Shown: positions 24,708 to 33,768 of the stretch, in pieces | Layout: every line of letters begins with the position of its first letter | Numbering within the stretch: position 1 is the first letter of the stretch | NCBI GenBank assembly: GCA_013287965.1 | Contig: JABDCU010000005.1 | Span: 33,848 to 81,348 of the forward strand | Length of the DNA stretch: 47,501 nt | Direction: 5' to 3' | DNA from: Candidatus Omnitrophota bacterium | Lineage (GTDB): Bacteria; Omnitrophota; Gorgyraeia; Zapsychrales; Fredricksoniimonadaceae | Position numbers and translations under genes: made by a program | The notes under the pieces: model-generated | Told to the model about the DNA's origin: nothing | What the model saw: only the letters and a program-made list of their open reading frames with translations | Databases searched by the model: none

Positions 24708-25370
24708 TCATTCGAAATAAATAAATTCATGGTCTCCGGTATAGCCAAATTGTTCATACAGCCACAGCCATTCCTGTTCATCAAAAAGCGATTCGGCGGT
24801 CAAGGCCCAACATTCAAGATTGAACATCTCCAGCTCATTGCGATAACTTTCCACCATGATATACTTTTGCTTGCCCACGCGTTCAATTTCTTTGACTGCT
24901 GCCGCGAGGTCAAAAACACGCAGATTATGCAAACTGCCCAAGGATATGACCAGGTCAAAACTCTTGTCCTTCCATGGATAGGGGTCCTGGGCGCGTTGAC
25001 GATGCAAGGAAGAACGGATGCCTTCCGGCGCATCAGCCAGCCCATGCTTGGAAACATCAAAACCCGTAAGCTCGGCTTGCGGCAATAATAGTCTTAATTC
25101 GTACAATAGGTGCGCCTTGCCGCAGCCCACATCCAATATTTTGGCATTGGGCTTCAAATCATAAATTTTGATCAATTGTTCGGCAACAGGCTTCCACCGG
25201 CCGTCGTATTTATACCCGCCGTAACCGTATTTACGGTCCCCGTCCCAATAATCGAATTCATATTCCTTGGCCTTGATCATGCAATGGACCTTGTCATTCA
25301 TCATGCGTTCGATATAATTACGTTTTGTTTTGCGATGAAGCGGTGTGAAAAGTTCCAGCTTTTTCCCCAT
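24708..25370 (-). CDS. Class I SAM-dependent methyltransferase
   Basis: 220 residues. The motif I strand ILDVGCGKAHLLYEL (about residues 79-93) and the acidic loop LTGFDVSKHG define the SAM site; FDLVISLGSLHNL is motif IV. The N-terminal 60 residues (KEYEFDYWDGDRKYGYGGYKYDGR) are aromatic and may close over the substrate. The start at 25370 overlaps the end of the TktC gene by 53 bp but is supported by a strong AAGGAG six bases upstream. It is probably a sugar O- or C-methyltransferase in the copy B transketolase module. Target unknown. Confidence 0.85.
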   Translation of the reverse strand: MGKKLELFTPLHRKTKRNYIERMMNDKVHCMIKAKEYEFDYWDGDRKYGYGGYKYDGRWKPVAEQLIKIYDLKPNAKILDVGCGKAHLLYELRLLLPQAELTGFDVSKHGLADAPEGIRSSLHRQRAQDPYPWKDKSFDLVISLGSLHNLRVFDLAAAVKEIERVGKQKYIMVESYRNELEMFNLECWALTAESLFDEQEWLWLYEQFGYTGDHEFIYFE

Positions 25371-26286
25371 GACTCTCCTTTATGATTGAAATAATTTTTG
25401 CCGCGTTGATCCCGTAATAATTCATCAGTGTTTCCTGGGAACCATATTGGTCCGGGAAAACATCAGGAATTCCTATACGTTTAAAACGTTTCGACGGGCT
25501 GAAGTTTGCCTCGGCGATCATTTCCGCGACAGCAGAACCTAACCCGCCCATGAGGGTATGCTCCTCAATGGTGACCACCACCGGTACTGAAGCGATATGT
25601 CCCAAGATCGTTTTTTGATCTAAAGGTTTGAGTGTCGGGACATGCAGGACAGCAGCTTCAATCCCTTCCTCATGCAGTTGCCCGGCAGCGTCAAGCGCGT
25701 GTTTTAAGGTGATCCCTGTTGTAATGACCAAAGCGTCCTTGCCTGCACGCATAGGAAAAACCTTGCCTATTTCAAAAGGCATTTGGTCATCTGTCACAAC
25801 CGGATCGCCTCCTTTGGCAATGCGTATATAGATCGGTCCTTGATGATCCAAACTTTTATCCATCAGCCGTTTCATCTCTTCTGCGTCCGCTGGAGCGACA
25901 ATGGTCATGTGAGGGATGGCCCGCAAGATCGCCATGTCCTCAATGGCCTCATGCGTGGGCCCCAGCGGCGCGTACACCAGGCCTCCGCCGCTGCCTAATA
26001 AACGGACATTCAGCTTATGCAGGCACAGGTCAACGACGATCTGTTCAAAACAACGCCGTGTCAAAAATGTGGCGATCGTATTGATATACGGGACCTTTCC
26101 TTCCATGGCCAGTCCCGCGGCCATGCCGATAATATTGGCCTCGCTGATGCCTTCCATCAAAAAACGCTCCGGCATCTCCTCCTTAAATTTCTGCAAGGTA
26201 CCGATACCTAAATCCGAGCCGATAAAAAGGACACGTTTGTCTTTTTGGGCCAGCTCATAGACCTTTTCCATACAGCTCTGGCGCAT
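25318..26286 (-). CDS. Transketolase, C-terminal subunit (copy B)
   Basis: 322 residues. It has the same fold as 16763-17701: EGISEANIIGMAAGLAMEG with the cofactor-activating Glu, GPTHEAIEDMAILRAIPHMTIVAPAD, LKPLDQKTILGHI and EEHTLMGGLGSAVAEMI. The C-terminal tail is about ten residues longer than copy A because it runs into the methyltransferase gene. GGAG lies upstream of the ATG, 5 bp after the TktN stop. It forms a heteromeric transketolase with 26292-27122. The two pairs differ throughout, so they are old paralogues or were acquired separately, probably with different sugar partners. Confidence 0.88.
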   Translation of the reverse strand: MRQSCMEKVYELAQKDKRVLFIGSDLGIGTLQKFKEEMPERFLMEGISEANIIGMAAGLAMEGKVPYINTIATFLTRRCFEQIVVDLCLHKLNVRLLGSGGGLVYAPLGPTHEAIEDMAILRAIPHMTIVAPADAEEMKRLMDKSLDHQGPIYIRIAKGGDPVVTDDQMPFEIGKVFPMRAGKDALVITTGITLKHALDAAGQLHEEGIEAAVLHVPTLKPLDQKTILGHIASVPVVVTIEEHTLMGGLGSAVAEMIAEANFSPSKRFKRIGIPDVFPDQYGSQETLMNYYGINAAKIISIIKESHGEKAGTFHTASSQNKT

Positions 26287-26291
26287 ATTAT

Positions 26292-27122
26292 TTACTCCAA
26301 CTCTTTCAACATGGCATCGAGTTCTTCTTTGTTTAACTTATTCTTATGGTGCCACTTTAAATTATTCTCAACAAAGCTTATCCCTTTTCCTTTGACGGTG
26401 TGGCCAATGACCACGGTCGGTTTATCGGGGTCAAGGCAAGGCGCGCAAAATGCTTTTCTTAGACCGGCGATATCATGGCCATCGGCCTCAAGGACTGAAA
26501 AGCCGAACGCCTGCCATTTCTGCACGAACGGTTCCAAGTCCAATACTTCCTTTGTTGTTGAGTATGATTGGTGTTTATTGTAATCAACAATGACCGTCAG
26601 ATTGCTTAATTGATGCTTGCTGGCCGCCATCGCTGCTTCCCAAACAGAACCTTCATTGCATTCCCCGTCCCCCACGATCACAAAGGTACGGTAAGGCGCT
26701 TTGTCTATTTTGGCGTTCAGGGCCATGCCCACCCCTATCGGCAAGCCATGGCCCAAGCTTCCCGTTGAAGCTTCCACACCGGGGACTTTATGCTCAGGGT
26801 GTCCGCCTAAAAGCCCCGCCGGTTTACAAAATTGCCACATTTCCGCTTCAGGAAAAAATCCTTTGTCCGCAAGGACCGCGTAAAGCGCCAGGCAGCCATG
26901 GCCTTTGCTTAAAATACACCTGTCCCTCAAGGGCCACTTAGGATTTTTCGCGTCATACTTTAAGACGTCATCATATAAAACACGCAGGATCTCGATCAAT
27001 GAAAAAGCAGCACCGACGTGCCCGCGGCCGCATAATTCAAGGACACGGACGATCATCCGCCTTAAATCTTTGGATTTTGGGTCCAACCCCATGGGTTTAT
27101 CAACAATGGTCTTAGTATTCAT
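26292..27122 (-). CDS. Transketolase, N-terminal subunit (copy B)
   Basis: 276 residues. The thiamine-diphosphate domain carries the canonical motif VGDGECNEGSVWEAAM...VDYNKHQSY, with CILSKGHGCLALYAVLADKG and GSLGHGLPIGVGMALNAK. It differs from copy A in having the regular GDG. The start at 27122 overlaps the end of the APH-like gene by 11 bp; an internal ATG at 27092 is an alternative. The downstream TktC gene completes the enzyme. Context with DegT aminotransferases and ADH implies use in activated-sugar synthesis. Confidence 0.9.
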   Translation of the reverse strand: MNTKTIVDKPMGLDPKSKDLRRMIVRVLELCGRGHVGAAFSLIEILRVLYDDVLKYDAKNPKWPLRDRCILSKGHGCLALYAVLADKGFFPEAEMWQFCKPAGLLGGHPEHKVPGVEASTGSLGHGLPIGVGMALNAKIDKAPYRTFVIVGDGECNEGSVWEAAMAASKHQLSNLTVIVDYNKHQSYSTTKEVLDLEPFVQKWQAFGFSVLEADGHDIAGLRKAFCAPCLDPDKPTVVIGHTVKGKGISFVENNLKWHHKNKLNKEELDAMLKELE

Positions 27123-28176
27123 AAGGGAATTTCTTATAAGAACTTCTTACCTGCGACAGAAGGTCTTGCGCTTTCTTTAACTGCCGTTGTTGTATCGTTG
27201 CTGTGTCCTTGACACCGACCATCGCGAATTGACGCCGCTTGAGGTCATTTTTAATGAACTCATTTAAAAAAATAAGGCACCACAAAAGCCCCAAAAGCGG
27301 ATAATAACAGGCGATCCTGCTTTTTAATGACGTGTCCTGTTTAAAAACTAAAAGCATTTTTTGATAAAAGCTTTGTTTTAATCCAAAGCTTAGTTCCATG
27401 GCCGGATGAAATGTAAAATCAACGATCATCTTGGCCGAATCATCCCAGCCGAAATATTCAAAATCCAAGAATGTGATCTCACCGTTGTCCTTACGCAAGG
27501 CGTTGTGAAAACCAAAATCTGAAGGGCTCAACGTCCTTAAATTGGCCCCAATGCCCTCATCAAAGCTGATGTCCCCTAAACTGGTCCTGACCCAGGACAA
27601 AATTTCATTTAAAAGCGGCGCAAAATCCTGGTCCAAATAAACCTTTAACCGCCTGAATTCTTCCGTGTCTGTTGGGCATGATTGGAATTTTTGCAGCTTG
27701 GTCTCAATATGGTCGATAATGTCCTTCACACAAAAACACCCGGCAGAAGCAGTATTAAATTGACGCGCGTCAGGATGATGGGACAACTTTTCTAATTGGG
27801 CCAAAAAATTGACGGCAAAATCGATATCATTGACCGTGACCGTATCCGCGGTGATCTTCCGGCCGTTGATCCACTCATAAACACCCATCAATTCCGCGCG
27901 GTCAACAAAAACAGGCTGGGGCACGGCACCAATGCCCTGCTCATCAATAAATTTCAAAGAGCCATATTCCGTGCCTAAACGGTCGCGCTGGTCATCCGGC
28001 GAGGAGAAGTAAAACTTTACACAATACCACTTCCCGTCCGCGCATTGGACTTTAAAGACCCTGCTGTTCCCGCCGCCGCCCACACGCTCTGTACGGACAA
28101 CAGGCGACTTTAAAGACACCATTTTCCGGGCTTTTAATGAAAATTCATTTTCTGATGTTTGTAAAGAGACTGTCAT
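27112..28176 (-). CDS. APH-like phosphotransferase/kinase
   Basis: 354 residues. VGGGGNSRVFKVQCADGKWYCVKFYF is the Gly-rich loop and Lys of the aminoglycoside-phosphotransferase/choline-kinase fold. LSPSDFGFHNALRKDNG is the catalytic loop (Asp and Asn present, the usual preceding His replaced by Ser). FLDFEYFGWDDSAKM holds the metal-binding Asp. Members in polysaccharide loci phosphorylate sugars or small alcohols. Here it lies between a DegT aminotransferase and a transketolase, so an aminosugar or sugar kinase role, before nucleotide activation, is possible. No Shine-Dalgarno is clear; only three bases separate it from the DegT gene. Confidence 0.8.
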   Translation of the reverse strand: MTVSLQTSENEFSLKARKMVSLKSPVVRTERVGGGGNSRVFKVQCADGKWYCVKFYFSSPDDQRDRLGTEYGSLKFIDEQGIGAVPQPVFVDRAELMGVYEWINGRKITADTVTVNDIDFAVNFLAQLEKLSHHPDARQFNTASAGCFCVKDIIDHIETKLQKFQSCPTDTEEFRRLKVYLDQDFAPLLNEILSWVRTSLGDISFDEGIGANLRTLSPSDFGFHNALRKDNGEITFLDFEYFGWDDSAKMIVDFTFHPAMELSFGLKQSFYQKMLLVFKQDTSLKSRIACYYPLLGLLWCLIFLNEFIKNDLKRRQFAMVGVKDTATIQQRQLKKAQDLLSQVRSSYKKFPYEY

Positions 28177-28179
28177 ATA

Positions 28180-29280
28180 TTATTCATAAAATTTGTAAAC
28201 ACAGTCGATCATATAATCCATCTGGTCCTGCGTTAAGTGCTGGTGCACGGGCAATGTAATGATGTTACGGCAATGTGCCTCGCAAACAGGAAAGTCCCCT
28301 TTTTTATACCCTAAATACCGGGCCGCTTTCTGAAGATGGACCGGAATGGGATAATGAATTTTGGCACTGATCCCTTTGCCTATTAAATATTTCAACAAGG
28401 CATCGCGGCGCTTAGCATGGATAACATAGGTATGATAAACCCGTTTCATATTCTTACGGCGAGGCGGAATGGTAATTGATCCGGACAATCTTTTAAAAGC
28501 ACGATCAAATTGGTCAGCATAGCCAATGCGTTTGTCCGTGATGAAATGGGCCTCTTTAATAAGGCGGTTGGCAATGACCGCGTGCAAGGAGTCTAAGCGG
28601 CAATTGTGCCCGAAAAATTCAACCTCATCACGGTTGACTAAACCGTGATTACGAAATAGTTTTAATTTTTTGTAAAGGTCCTTAGAACGCGTGACAATGA
28701 TCCCCCCGTCGCCCCAGACATTCAAGTTCTTTAAAGGATGAAGGCTGAATCCCGCGGCATCTCCCCATGATCCCACGTGCTTGCCGTCAATAGAAGCTAA
28801 AATGGCCTGGGCCGCGTCTTCGACAACGCGCAAGTTATGGCGTTTGGCGATCTTCATCACCGCAGGCATGTCAGCGGGAGTACCGCTTAAATGGACAGGC
28901 ATGATCGCCTTTGTTTTTTTCGTGATGGCCGCCTCGATCTTGGCCACATCAATGGTATGTTCCGCGTTATTATCAACGAAGACCGGCCTCGCCCCTGTCA
29001 TGGCAATGGCCCCGACGGTGGCGATAAAGGTATTGGGTGTTGTGATGACCTCATCGCCAGGGCCGACCCCCAGCATTTTTAAAGATAAGATAAGCGCGTC
29101 TGTCCCTGAACTCACGCCGAGCACATAAGGAATGCCAGTAAGTTTCGAAAAACGCTCCTCAAACTCCTGGACCGGTTTTCCTAAAGTCAGGTCTTCACTG
29201 AGAATGAGTTTCTTAACATCGTTTAAATACGGACCAATGCCGGCAAATTGCTGCCTTAAATAAGAATATTCAACTTTCAT
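28180..29280 (-). CDS. DegT/DnrJ/EryC1 aminotransferase (copy 1)
   Basis: 366 residues. It has the PLP-enzyme pattern of sugar aminotransferases: SSGTDALILSLKMLGVGPGDEVITTPNTF, VHLSGTPADM, VVEDAAQAILASIDGKHVGSWGD, and GFSLHPLKNLNVWGDGG, with the Schiff-base Lys in HPLK. These enzymes transfer an amino group from glutamate to a 3-keto or 4-keto NDP-sugar. It overlaps the second DegT gene (29270-30385) by 11 bp, and the two are clear paralogues, so the glycan probably contains two different aminosugars or one diamino sugar. Position of amination cannot be read from the sequence. Confidence 0.92.
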   Translation of the reverse strand: MKVEYSYLRQQFAGIGPYLNDVKKLILSEDLTLGKPVQEFEERFSKLTGIPYVLGVSSGTDALILSLKMLGVGPGDEVITTPNTFIATVGAIAMTGARPVFVDNNAEHTIDVAKIEAAITKKTKAIMPVHLSGTPADMPAVMKIAKRHNLRVVEDAAQAILASIDGKHVGSWGDAAGFSLHPLKNLNVWGDGGIIVTRSKDLYKKLKLFRNHGLVNRDEVEFFGHNCRLDSLHAVIANRLIKEAHFITDKRIGYADQFDRAFKRLSGSITIPPRRKNMKRVYHTYVIHAKRRDALLKYLIGKGISAKIHYPIPVHLQKAARYLGYKKGDFPVCEAHCRNIITLPVHQHLTQDQMDYMIDCVYKFYE

Positions 29281-30385
29281 AAAATTCCTTTATCATCTGG
29301 ACGATATATGCCAAATTTTCCTGGCTTAGCTCCGGATAGACCGGGAGACTCAAAATCTCCTGCGACTGCTTTTCTGTGACTGGTAAATCCCCTTTTTTAT
29401 ACCCCAACTCCTGTGCAACCGGCTGTAAATGGACAGGGATAGGATAATGGATCTTTGTCCCTATCCCTTTTTGGGCGAGATAGTCTATTAACGCCTCCCG
29501 CTTATCAGCTTGGATAACAAAGGTATGATAAACAGCCTTTTCATAAGGTTGATCAACGGGAAAACGGATGGAATCCAATTTTGATAATTCTTTTTGATAA
29601 AATTTCGCGTTCTCGATCCTTTTTTCCGTCCACTGCTTTAAGCAATCTAATTTCACTAATAAAATGGCCGCCTGAATGGTATCCAGCCTGGAATTACCAC
29701 TCCAGGCCACACATTCACTGCGGTTTTTCATCCCATTGTCACGTAAGATCTTGACCTTCTGATAAAACTGCTCATCGTTGGTCACAATGGCCCCGCCGTC
29801 TCCGCAGGCATTAAGTGTTTTTAAAGGGTGAAAACTAAAACACCCTATATCGCCCAAAGACCCCACCTTTTGTCCTTTGTATTCAGCGCCAACAGCCTGG
29901 GCGCAATCTTCAACTACTTTTAGATGGTGCTTTCTTGCCACGCTCACGATGGGATCCATGTCCGCCGGCCTGCCTGTCAAATGCACGGGCAATAAAGCCT
30001 TGGTCCGTGGGGTGATGGCCTTTTCAATGAGACGGGGATCGATATTATAATCATCCCGGACATCCACCAAGACAGGTTTGGCACCGACAGCAATGATACT
30101 GCTCACCGTTGAAACAAAGGTATTGGCAACAGTGATCACCTCGTCCCCCGGCCCGACACCGACGGCTTTAAGCGCCAAAATAATGGCATCCGTGCCATTG
30201 CCGACACCAAGGGCATGTTTTGTTTGGCAAAGTTGCGCAAAGCGTGACTCAAACTCTTCGACTTGCGGGCCTAAAACAAATTTTCCATGGTCGATCACCC
30301 GCTCAACAGCCGCCAGGAGCTTCTCCTTGATCGCGGCATGTTGTTGGGAAATGTCGGTATAAGGGATTTTAGTGAGGCACGTCAT
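29270..30385 (-). CDS. DegT/DnrJ/EryC1 aminotransferase (copy 2)
   Basis: 371 residues. Same blocks as its neighbour: GNGTDAIILALKAVGVGPGDEVITVANTF, VHLTGRPADMDPIV, VVEDCAQAVGAEYKGQKVGSLGD, and FSFHPLKTLNACGDGG with the cofactor Lys in HPLK. It is PLP-dependent and should aminate a keto NDP-sugar in the cytoplasm. The HPLKTLNACGD form is typical of sugar 3- or 4-aminotransferases. Its start overlaps the GT9 stop by 4 bp. A tandem duplication followed by divergence is the likely origin of the pair. Confidence 0.92.
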   Translation of the reverse strand: MTCLTKIPYTDISQQHAAIKEKLLAAVERVIDHGKFVLGPQVEEFESRFAQLCQTKHALGVGNGTDAIILALKAVGVGPGDEVITVANTFVSTVSSIIAVGAKPVLVDVRDDYNIDPRLIEKAITPRTKALLPVHLTGRPADMDPIVSVARKHHLKVVEDCAQAVGAEYKGQKVGSLGDIGCFSFHPLKTLNACGDGGAIVTNDEQFYQKVKILRDNGMKNRSECVAWSGNSRLDTIQAAILLVKLDCLKQWTEKRIENAKFYQKELSKLDSIRFPVDQPYEKAVYHTFVIQADKREALIDYLAQKGIGTKIHYPIPVHLQPVAQELGYKKGDLPVTEKQSQEILSLPVYPELSQENLAYIVQMIKEFYES

Positions 30386-31344
30386 TTGAGCACCAATTTG
30401 TCCTTGATAAAGATCTTGTCGATCTCCGACATAACATCCGCTACCTTGATCTGCGCGATACAGCCGTCCTTGTCCTTATACTTCTGGCAAGTGTCCAGCC
30501 GGCAGGGGAAAAATTCACAATCCAGGTCCTTGAGGTGCAAGGCCTTTCCTGAATCATAAAAATAAATTTCCCTGTGACGGGTCGGCCCAAAAATAACAAT
30601 GACCTTCTTTTTAAGCGCCAGGGCGATATGCAGGCCAAAAGAATCATTGCTGATCAACAAACGGCAGGAATTGATCCACTCAAAATAATCTTCCATGTTA
30701 TGCAGCCCTTGCTGCCAGGAGATCGAATATTTTTTACCTGCCGATGCCTCCAGCTGTTTCCAGGACGCCATAGGCCAGCCTTTCAGGGGCCATTTATCAC
30801 CGACCTGGCAATTAAAACCAATATCATGCTGTTCTTTTGTTTTCGGCTTATACCCAAGGACATATTCTTCACCTTTCCACTGCGCGCCCACCATTTCAAA
30901 AAGGCTCTCCTGCCAATAGGCTTCGCGCTTACGTTTCTTGTCGATATCGCGGCAGCCTTCCAGCGCGTCATGGGAGTGGTCGTACGCCTCCGCCTCTCCG
31001 GAATTGACATCCAGGCGAAACCCGTAGCGGCGCCAGGCATTCACAGAGTCTGCCAAAGCGCACAGGCCAGGGACTTTTTCAAGATTAATGACCGTGTCGA
31101 AATGTTCCGCCTGCAGCTGTAAAACAGAAGTCAGGTTATAGATCAGGATGCGGTCAATATAAGGATTGCCTTTAAGGACCGGAAGTGCCCTTTCATCAAC
31201 AAGCCAGGTCACGTGGTCTTCTTTATAAAGGTTTAACAGCACGGTGGAACGTAAAACATCCCCGAAACTGGTGATGGTGCTGATCTCCGCATCGAGTGTT
31301 TCAGAATATCCGACCTTAATGATCAGGATCTTGTGTTTTTTCAT
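30382..31344 (-). CDS. Family 9 glycosyltransferase (heptosyltransferase-like)
   Basis: 320 residues, GT-B fold. The N-terminal ILIIKVGYSETL and SFGDVLRSTVLLNLY match the GT9 G-D-.-.-.-.-P/S region. DHVTWLVDERALPVLKGNPYID is the second block. SCRLLISNDSFGLHIALALKKKVIVIFGPT is the donor-binding signature (S/T-ND-S/T-G..H.A...K....FGPT). GT9 enzymes include LPS heptosyltransferases, and GT9 next to an HldE-like gene agrees with a heptose donor. AGGTGA precedes the ATG. Confidence 0.9.
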   Translation of the reverse strand: MKKHKILIIKVGYSETLDAEISTITSFGDVLRSTVLLNLYKEDHVTWLVDERALPVLKGNPYIDRILIYNLTSVLQLQAEHFDTVINLEKVPGLCALADSVNAWRRYGFRLDVNSGEAEAYDHSHDALEGCRDIDKKRKREAYWQESLFEMVGAQWKGEEYVLGYKPKTKEQHDIGFNCQVGDKWPLKGWPMASWKQLEASAGKKYSISWQQGLHNMEDYFEWINSCRLLISNDSFGLHIALALKKKVIVIFGPTRHREIYFYDSGKALHLKDLDCEFFPCRLDTCQKYKDKDGCIAQIKVADVMSEIDKIFIKDKLVLK

Positions 31345-31351
31345 AGATCAC

Positions 31352-32887
31352 CTAACATTTTAATAATCTCGTCATGAATTTTATTAAATCCACCATCATG
31401 ACCGGTTCGCGGTTACAAACGATCTGGACAGCCAGGGAGCCGACCGCGTTGCCTATGAATGATGCCAGCTCCTGGGGCATGCCGCCGGCAAAACATGGTG
31501 CCACAAAGGCAAAGAACGCGTCCCCGGCGCCTATGGGGTCTACCACCCGGTAAGCAAAAGCCGGTGTCTCATGGTAGCCGTCTTTACGTGAATAGCAAAA
31601 AGAGCCATGCGGCCCTCTGGTGGCAATGATATGGTCGCATCCGATCTGGTTATAAATACTTTTAGCCAAAGGCCGCAGGTCGCTGAATTTATCGTGCGCC
31701 GCGAAGCGCAGCTCAAGCTCGTCGATGCAAACGCAGTTGGCGCGCGGGTACTTGGTCACCATGTTAAAGCCGATATTGGCACTGTTTGTCTGGGCGTTGA
31801 CTGCCAGGTACTTGGCCTTGGCACAGATCAGGTCGATGATCTTCTTGGTCAATAAGCCGTGGCCAAAATCGGAAACCACCACCAGGTCATAATTGCCGAT
31901 CACCTTTTCCAAGTGGCGGACGATCTGAGACTCCTCACGTTCGGCAATATCGTTGTCTTTCATGAAACAAATCTCAAAAAGCTTGCGGTTACTGCCTTCA
32001 CCGACAAAACGGCGTTTGATGATCGTATTGGTATCAGGACGAAAGAAGAAACGCGGCCTGATGTTAGGGGCCAGACGGCTTCGGATAAAATCTTCCTTGG
32101 AATTTTCCCTGCCCAAAACAGTCACCAGGTCCACCTGGCCGCAGACGCTGGCCACATTATTGGCCGTGGCCAGGCTTCCCCCGGCAAACATCTCTTCAGA
32201 AGTATAGCGGTTGACCACCAAATGTTCTTTGGAAGATTTCCCCATGGGCAGGCAATAATGGTACTCGTCGATAATGGCATCCCCGATCACCAGCACCTTA
32301 AGTTTCTTCAGTTTCTCAATGGACCCAATGATAAACTCGATAGGATAGCGCTTCTCGATGGCCTGCAGGTAGCGTGCTGTACGCTGGGGAAAAACATCCA
32401 GGTAGCTGTTAATGATCTGTGATGAACTAAAGGTAATATCGTCCGTATAGACGATCTTGCCGCCGACAGATTTAATGGCATCTTCTTCTTCGGAAATTTT
32501 TCCGGTAACATCTTTTTTATGGTTTTTATACTCTACCCCTTTGGCATAAAAATCCGGTTTCAGGGCCTTAATGCTTTCCGTGGCCGTGTCCGCGCTGACG
32601 ATCCCCACATGATCCACCATTGACAGAGAAGCCAAATACTCGGCCCGTAACTGTTCATTAAAGATCGGCCGCCCCGGGCCGCGCTTGACATACCGGTCAG
32701 CGGTCAGGGTGACGAGCAGGACATCGCCTTCCTTTTTGGCCATATTAAAATGACGGATATGCCCCAAATGCACAATGTCAAAGACCCCATGGCATTGCAC
32801 CACCTTCTTGCCTTTGTTTTTAATGTCCTGGACCCGTTGGGCCAGTTCTTTGAGCGGCAATATCTTTTTACTTGTCTTATCGTCCAT
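31352..32887 (-). CDS. HldE-like bifunctional protein with reversed domains: nucleotidyltransferase then PfkB kinase
   Basis: 511 residues. Residues about 10-170 are a cytidylyltransferase-type domain: VVQCHGVFDIVHLGHIRHF contains HxGH, followed by KRGPGRPIFNEQLRAEYLAS. Residues about 190-511 are a PfkB kinase: KVLVIGDAIIDEYHYC at its start, MFAGGSLATANNVASV, ATRGPHGSFCY, and the catalytic DPIGAGDAFFAF. In E. coli HldE the kinase is N-terminal and the adenylyltransferase C-terminal; here the order is swapped. The likely role is phosphorylation of a sugar phosphate and its nucleotidylation, for example toward ADP-heptose or a related donor for the GT9 immediately downstream. Substrate is unproved. 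Confidence 0.87.
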   Translation of the reverse strand: MDDKTSKKILPLKELAQRVQDIKNKGKKVVQCHGVFDIVHLGHIRHFNMAKKEGDVLLVTLTADRYVKRGPGRPIFNEQLRAEYLASLSMVDHVGIVSADTATESIKALKPDFYAKGVEYKNHKKDVTGKISEEEDAIKSVGGKIVYTDDITFSSSQIINSYLDVFPQRTARYLQAIEKRYPIEFIIGSIEKLKKLKVLVIGDAIIDEYHYCLPMGKSSKEHLVVNRYTSEEMFAGGSLATANNVASVCGQVDLVTVLGRENSKEDFIRSRLAPNIRPRFFFRPDTNTIIKRRFVGEGSNRKLFEICFMKDNDIAEREESQIVRHLEKVIGNYDLVVVSDFGHGLLTKKIIDLICAKAKYLAVNAQTNSANIGFNMVTKYPRANCVCIDELELRFAAHDKFSDLRPLAKSIYNQIGCDHIIATRGPHGSFCYSRKDGYHETPAFAYRVVDPIGAGDAFFAFVAPCFAGGMPQELASFIGNAVGSLAVQIVCNREPVMMVDLIKFMTRLLKC

Positions 32888-32889
32888 AT

Positions 32890-33768
32890 TTAATTCCTGT
32901 TCCCATAAGCCATTTTAGGGCTTCCCGTTATAAAAAGTGATCCGTCTTTATAGCTATGGGGCATTGCCTCCAGGGAGGCGGCCCTTTGCCAATTTGTTTT
33001 TTGAGAAAAAAGATTTATCTTCATCTTTTTAAAATGTTTTAAAATAGCACGGGCATTGTCCTTGTTTTGGACTTCAACCATGGCATCTGTACCTTCCCAG
33101 TCCGACCGTTGAGTGGCCAACAGGATATCTTTTTCATGGCCTTCGGCATCAATCTTGACCAGGTGGGCCCAACGCATGATCTCCCGGATCGCCTCGGTCC
33201 TCACCGCAAAGCGCTCAAGCTTTCCATAAAGATTGCTCCGTGATCCCGCGATGTGACTGCCCGTCGTATTGCCCAAGACCCTGACAAATTCCTTGGTCGC
33301 CGCGTCATTCGACACGGCTGTATTATTCGCCGTCACATGGGCACATTTATTAATGGTCAGGTTCCTTTTCAGAATTTTATAGTGCCCGGGATCCGGCTCG
33401 TAAGAGCGCACTTTAAAACCGCAGCGGCTCAACAAGACCGAATGAAGGCCAAGATTGGCCCCGATATCCGCCACATTTTTATACCGTTTACGGTTTTCCC
33501 AATAAAAACTGAAAATGATCAACTCATCAAGATCAAAAAGATTCAGCGAAGAAACCGTTCCCATTTGGTGATACGGGAAAACTATTTTTCCAAAAGGGCC
33601 AAGATCAACCGGCCGCGACCCGGATGAAGACCCAAAAGCTTGTTCCACTTCAGCCCTGGCTGTTTTTTTTAACAACTGATGTAACGCATCACTTGGCGCG
33701 TGATGTTGTGATAAAGACGGTGCTATCCGGATCAAATCAGTTAATATTGTCATTCCAATCATTCCCAT
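32890..33768 (-). CDS. FkbM family methyltransferase
   Basis: 292 residues. NVADIGANLGLHSVLLSRCG is SAM motif I of the FkbM family, followed by VRSYEPDPGHYKILKRNL. LVKIDAEGHEKDILLA is the family's conserved KIDVEG.E block. FkbM proteins O-methylate sugars or polyketides, and in glycan loci they cap or decorate residues. The first three candidate ATGs (33768, 33759, 33753) are close together and none has a perfect Shine-Dalgarno; the 3' end of the upstream SDR gene overlaps by up to 32 bp. Exact hydroxyl target unknown. Confidence 0.88.
   Translation of the reverse strand: MGMIGMTILTDLIRIAPSLSQHHAPSDALHQLLKKTARAEVEQAFGSSSGSRPVDLGPFGKIVFPYHQMGTVSSLNLFDLDELIIFSFYWENRKRYKNVADIGANLGLHSVLLSRCGFKVRSYEPDPGHYKILKRNLTINKCAHVTANNTAVSNDAATKEFVRVLGNTTGSHIAGSRSNLYGKLERFAVRTEAIREIMRWAHLVKIDAEGHEKDILLATQRSDWEGTDAMVEVQNKDNARAILKHFKKMKINLFSQKTNWQRAASLEAMPHSYKDGSLFITGSPKMAYGNRN

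Noticed and set aside
30574-31122. Plus-strand ORF of 182 residues
   Set aside because: Antisense to the GT9 gene, with no recognisable motif and no ribosome binding site.
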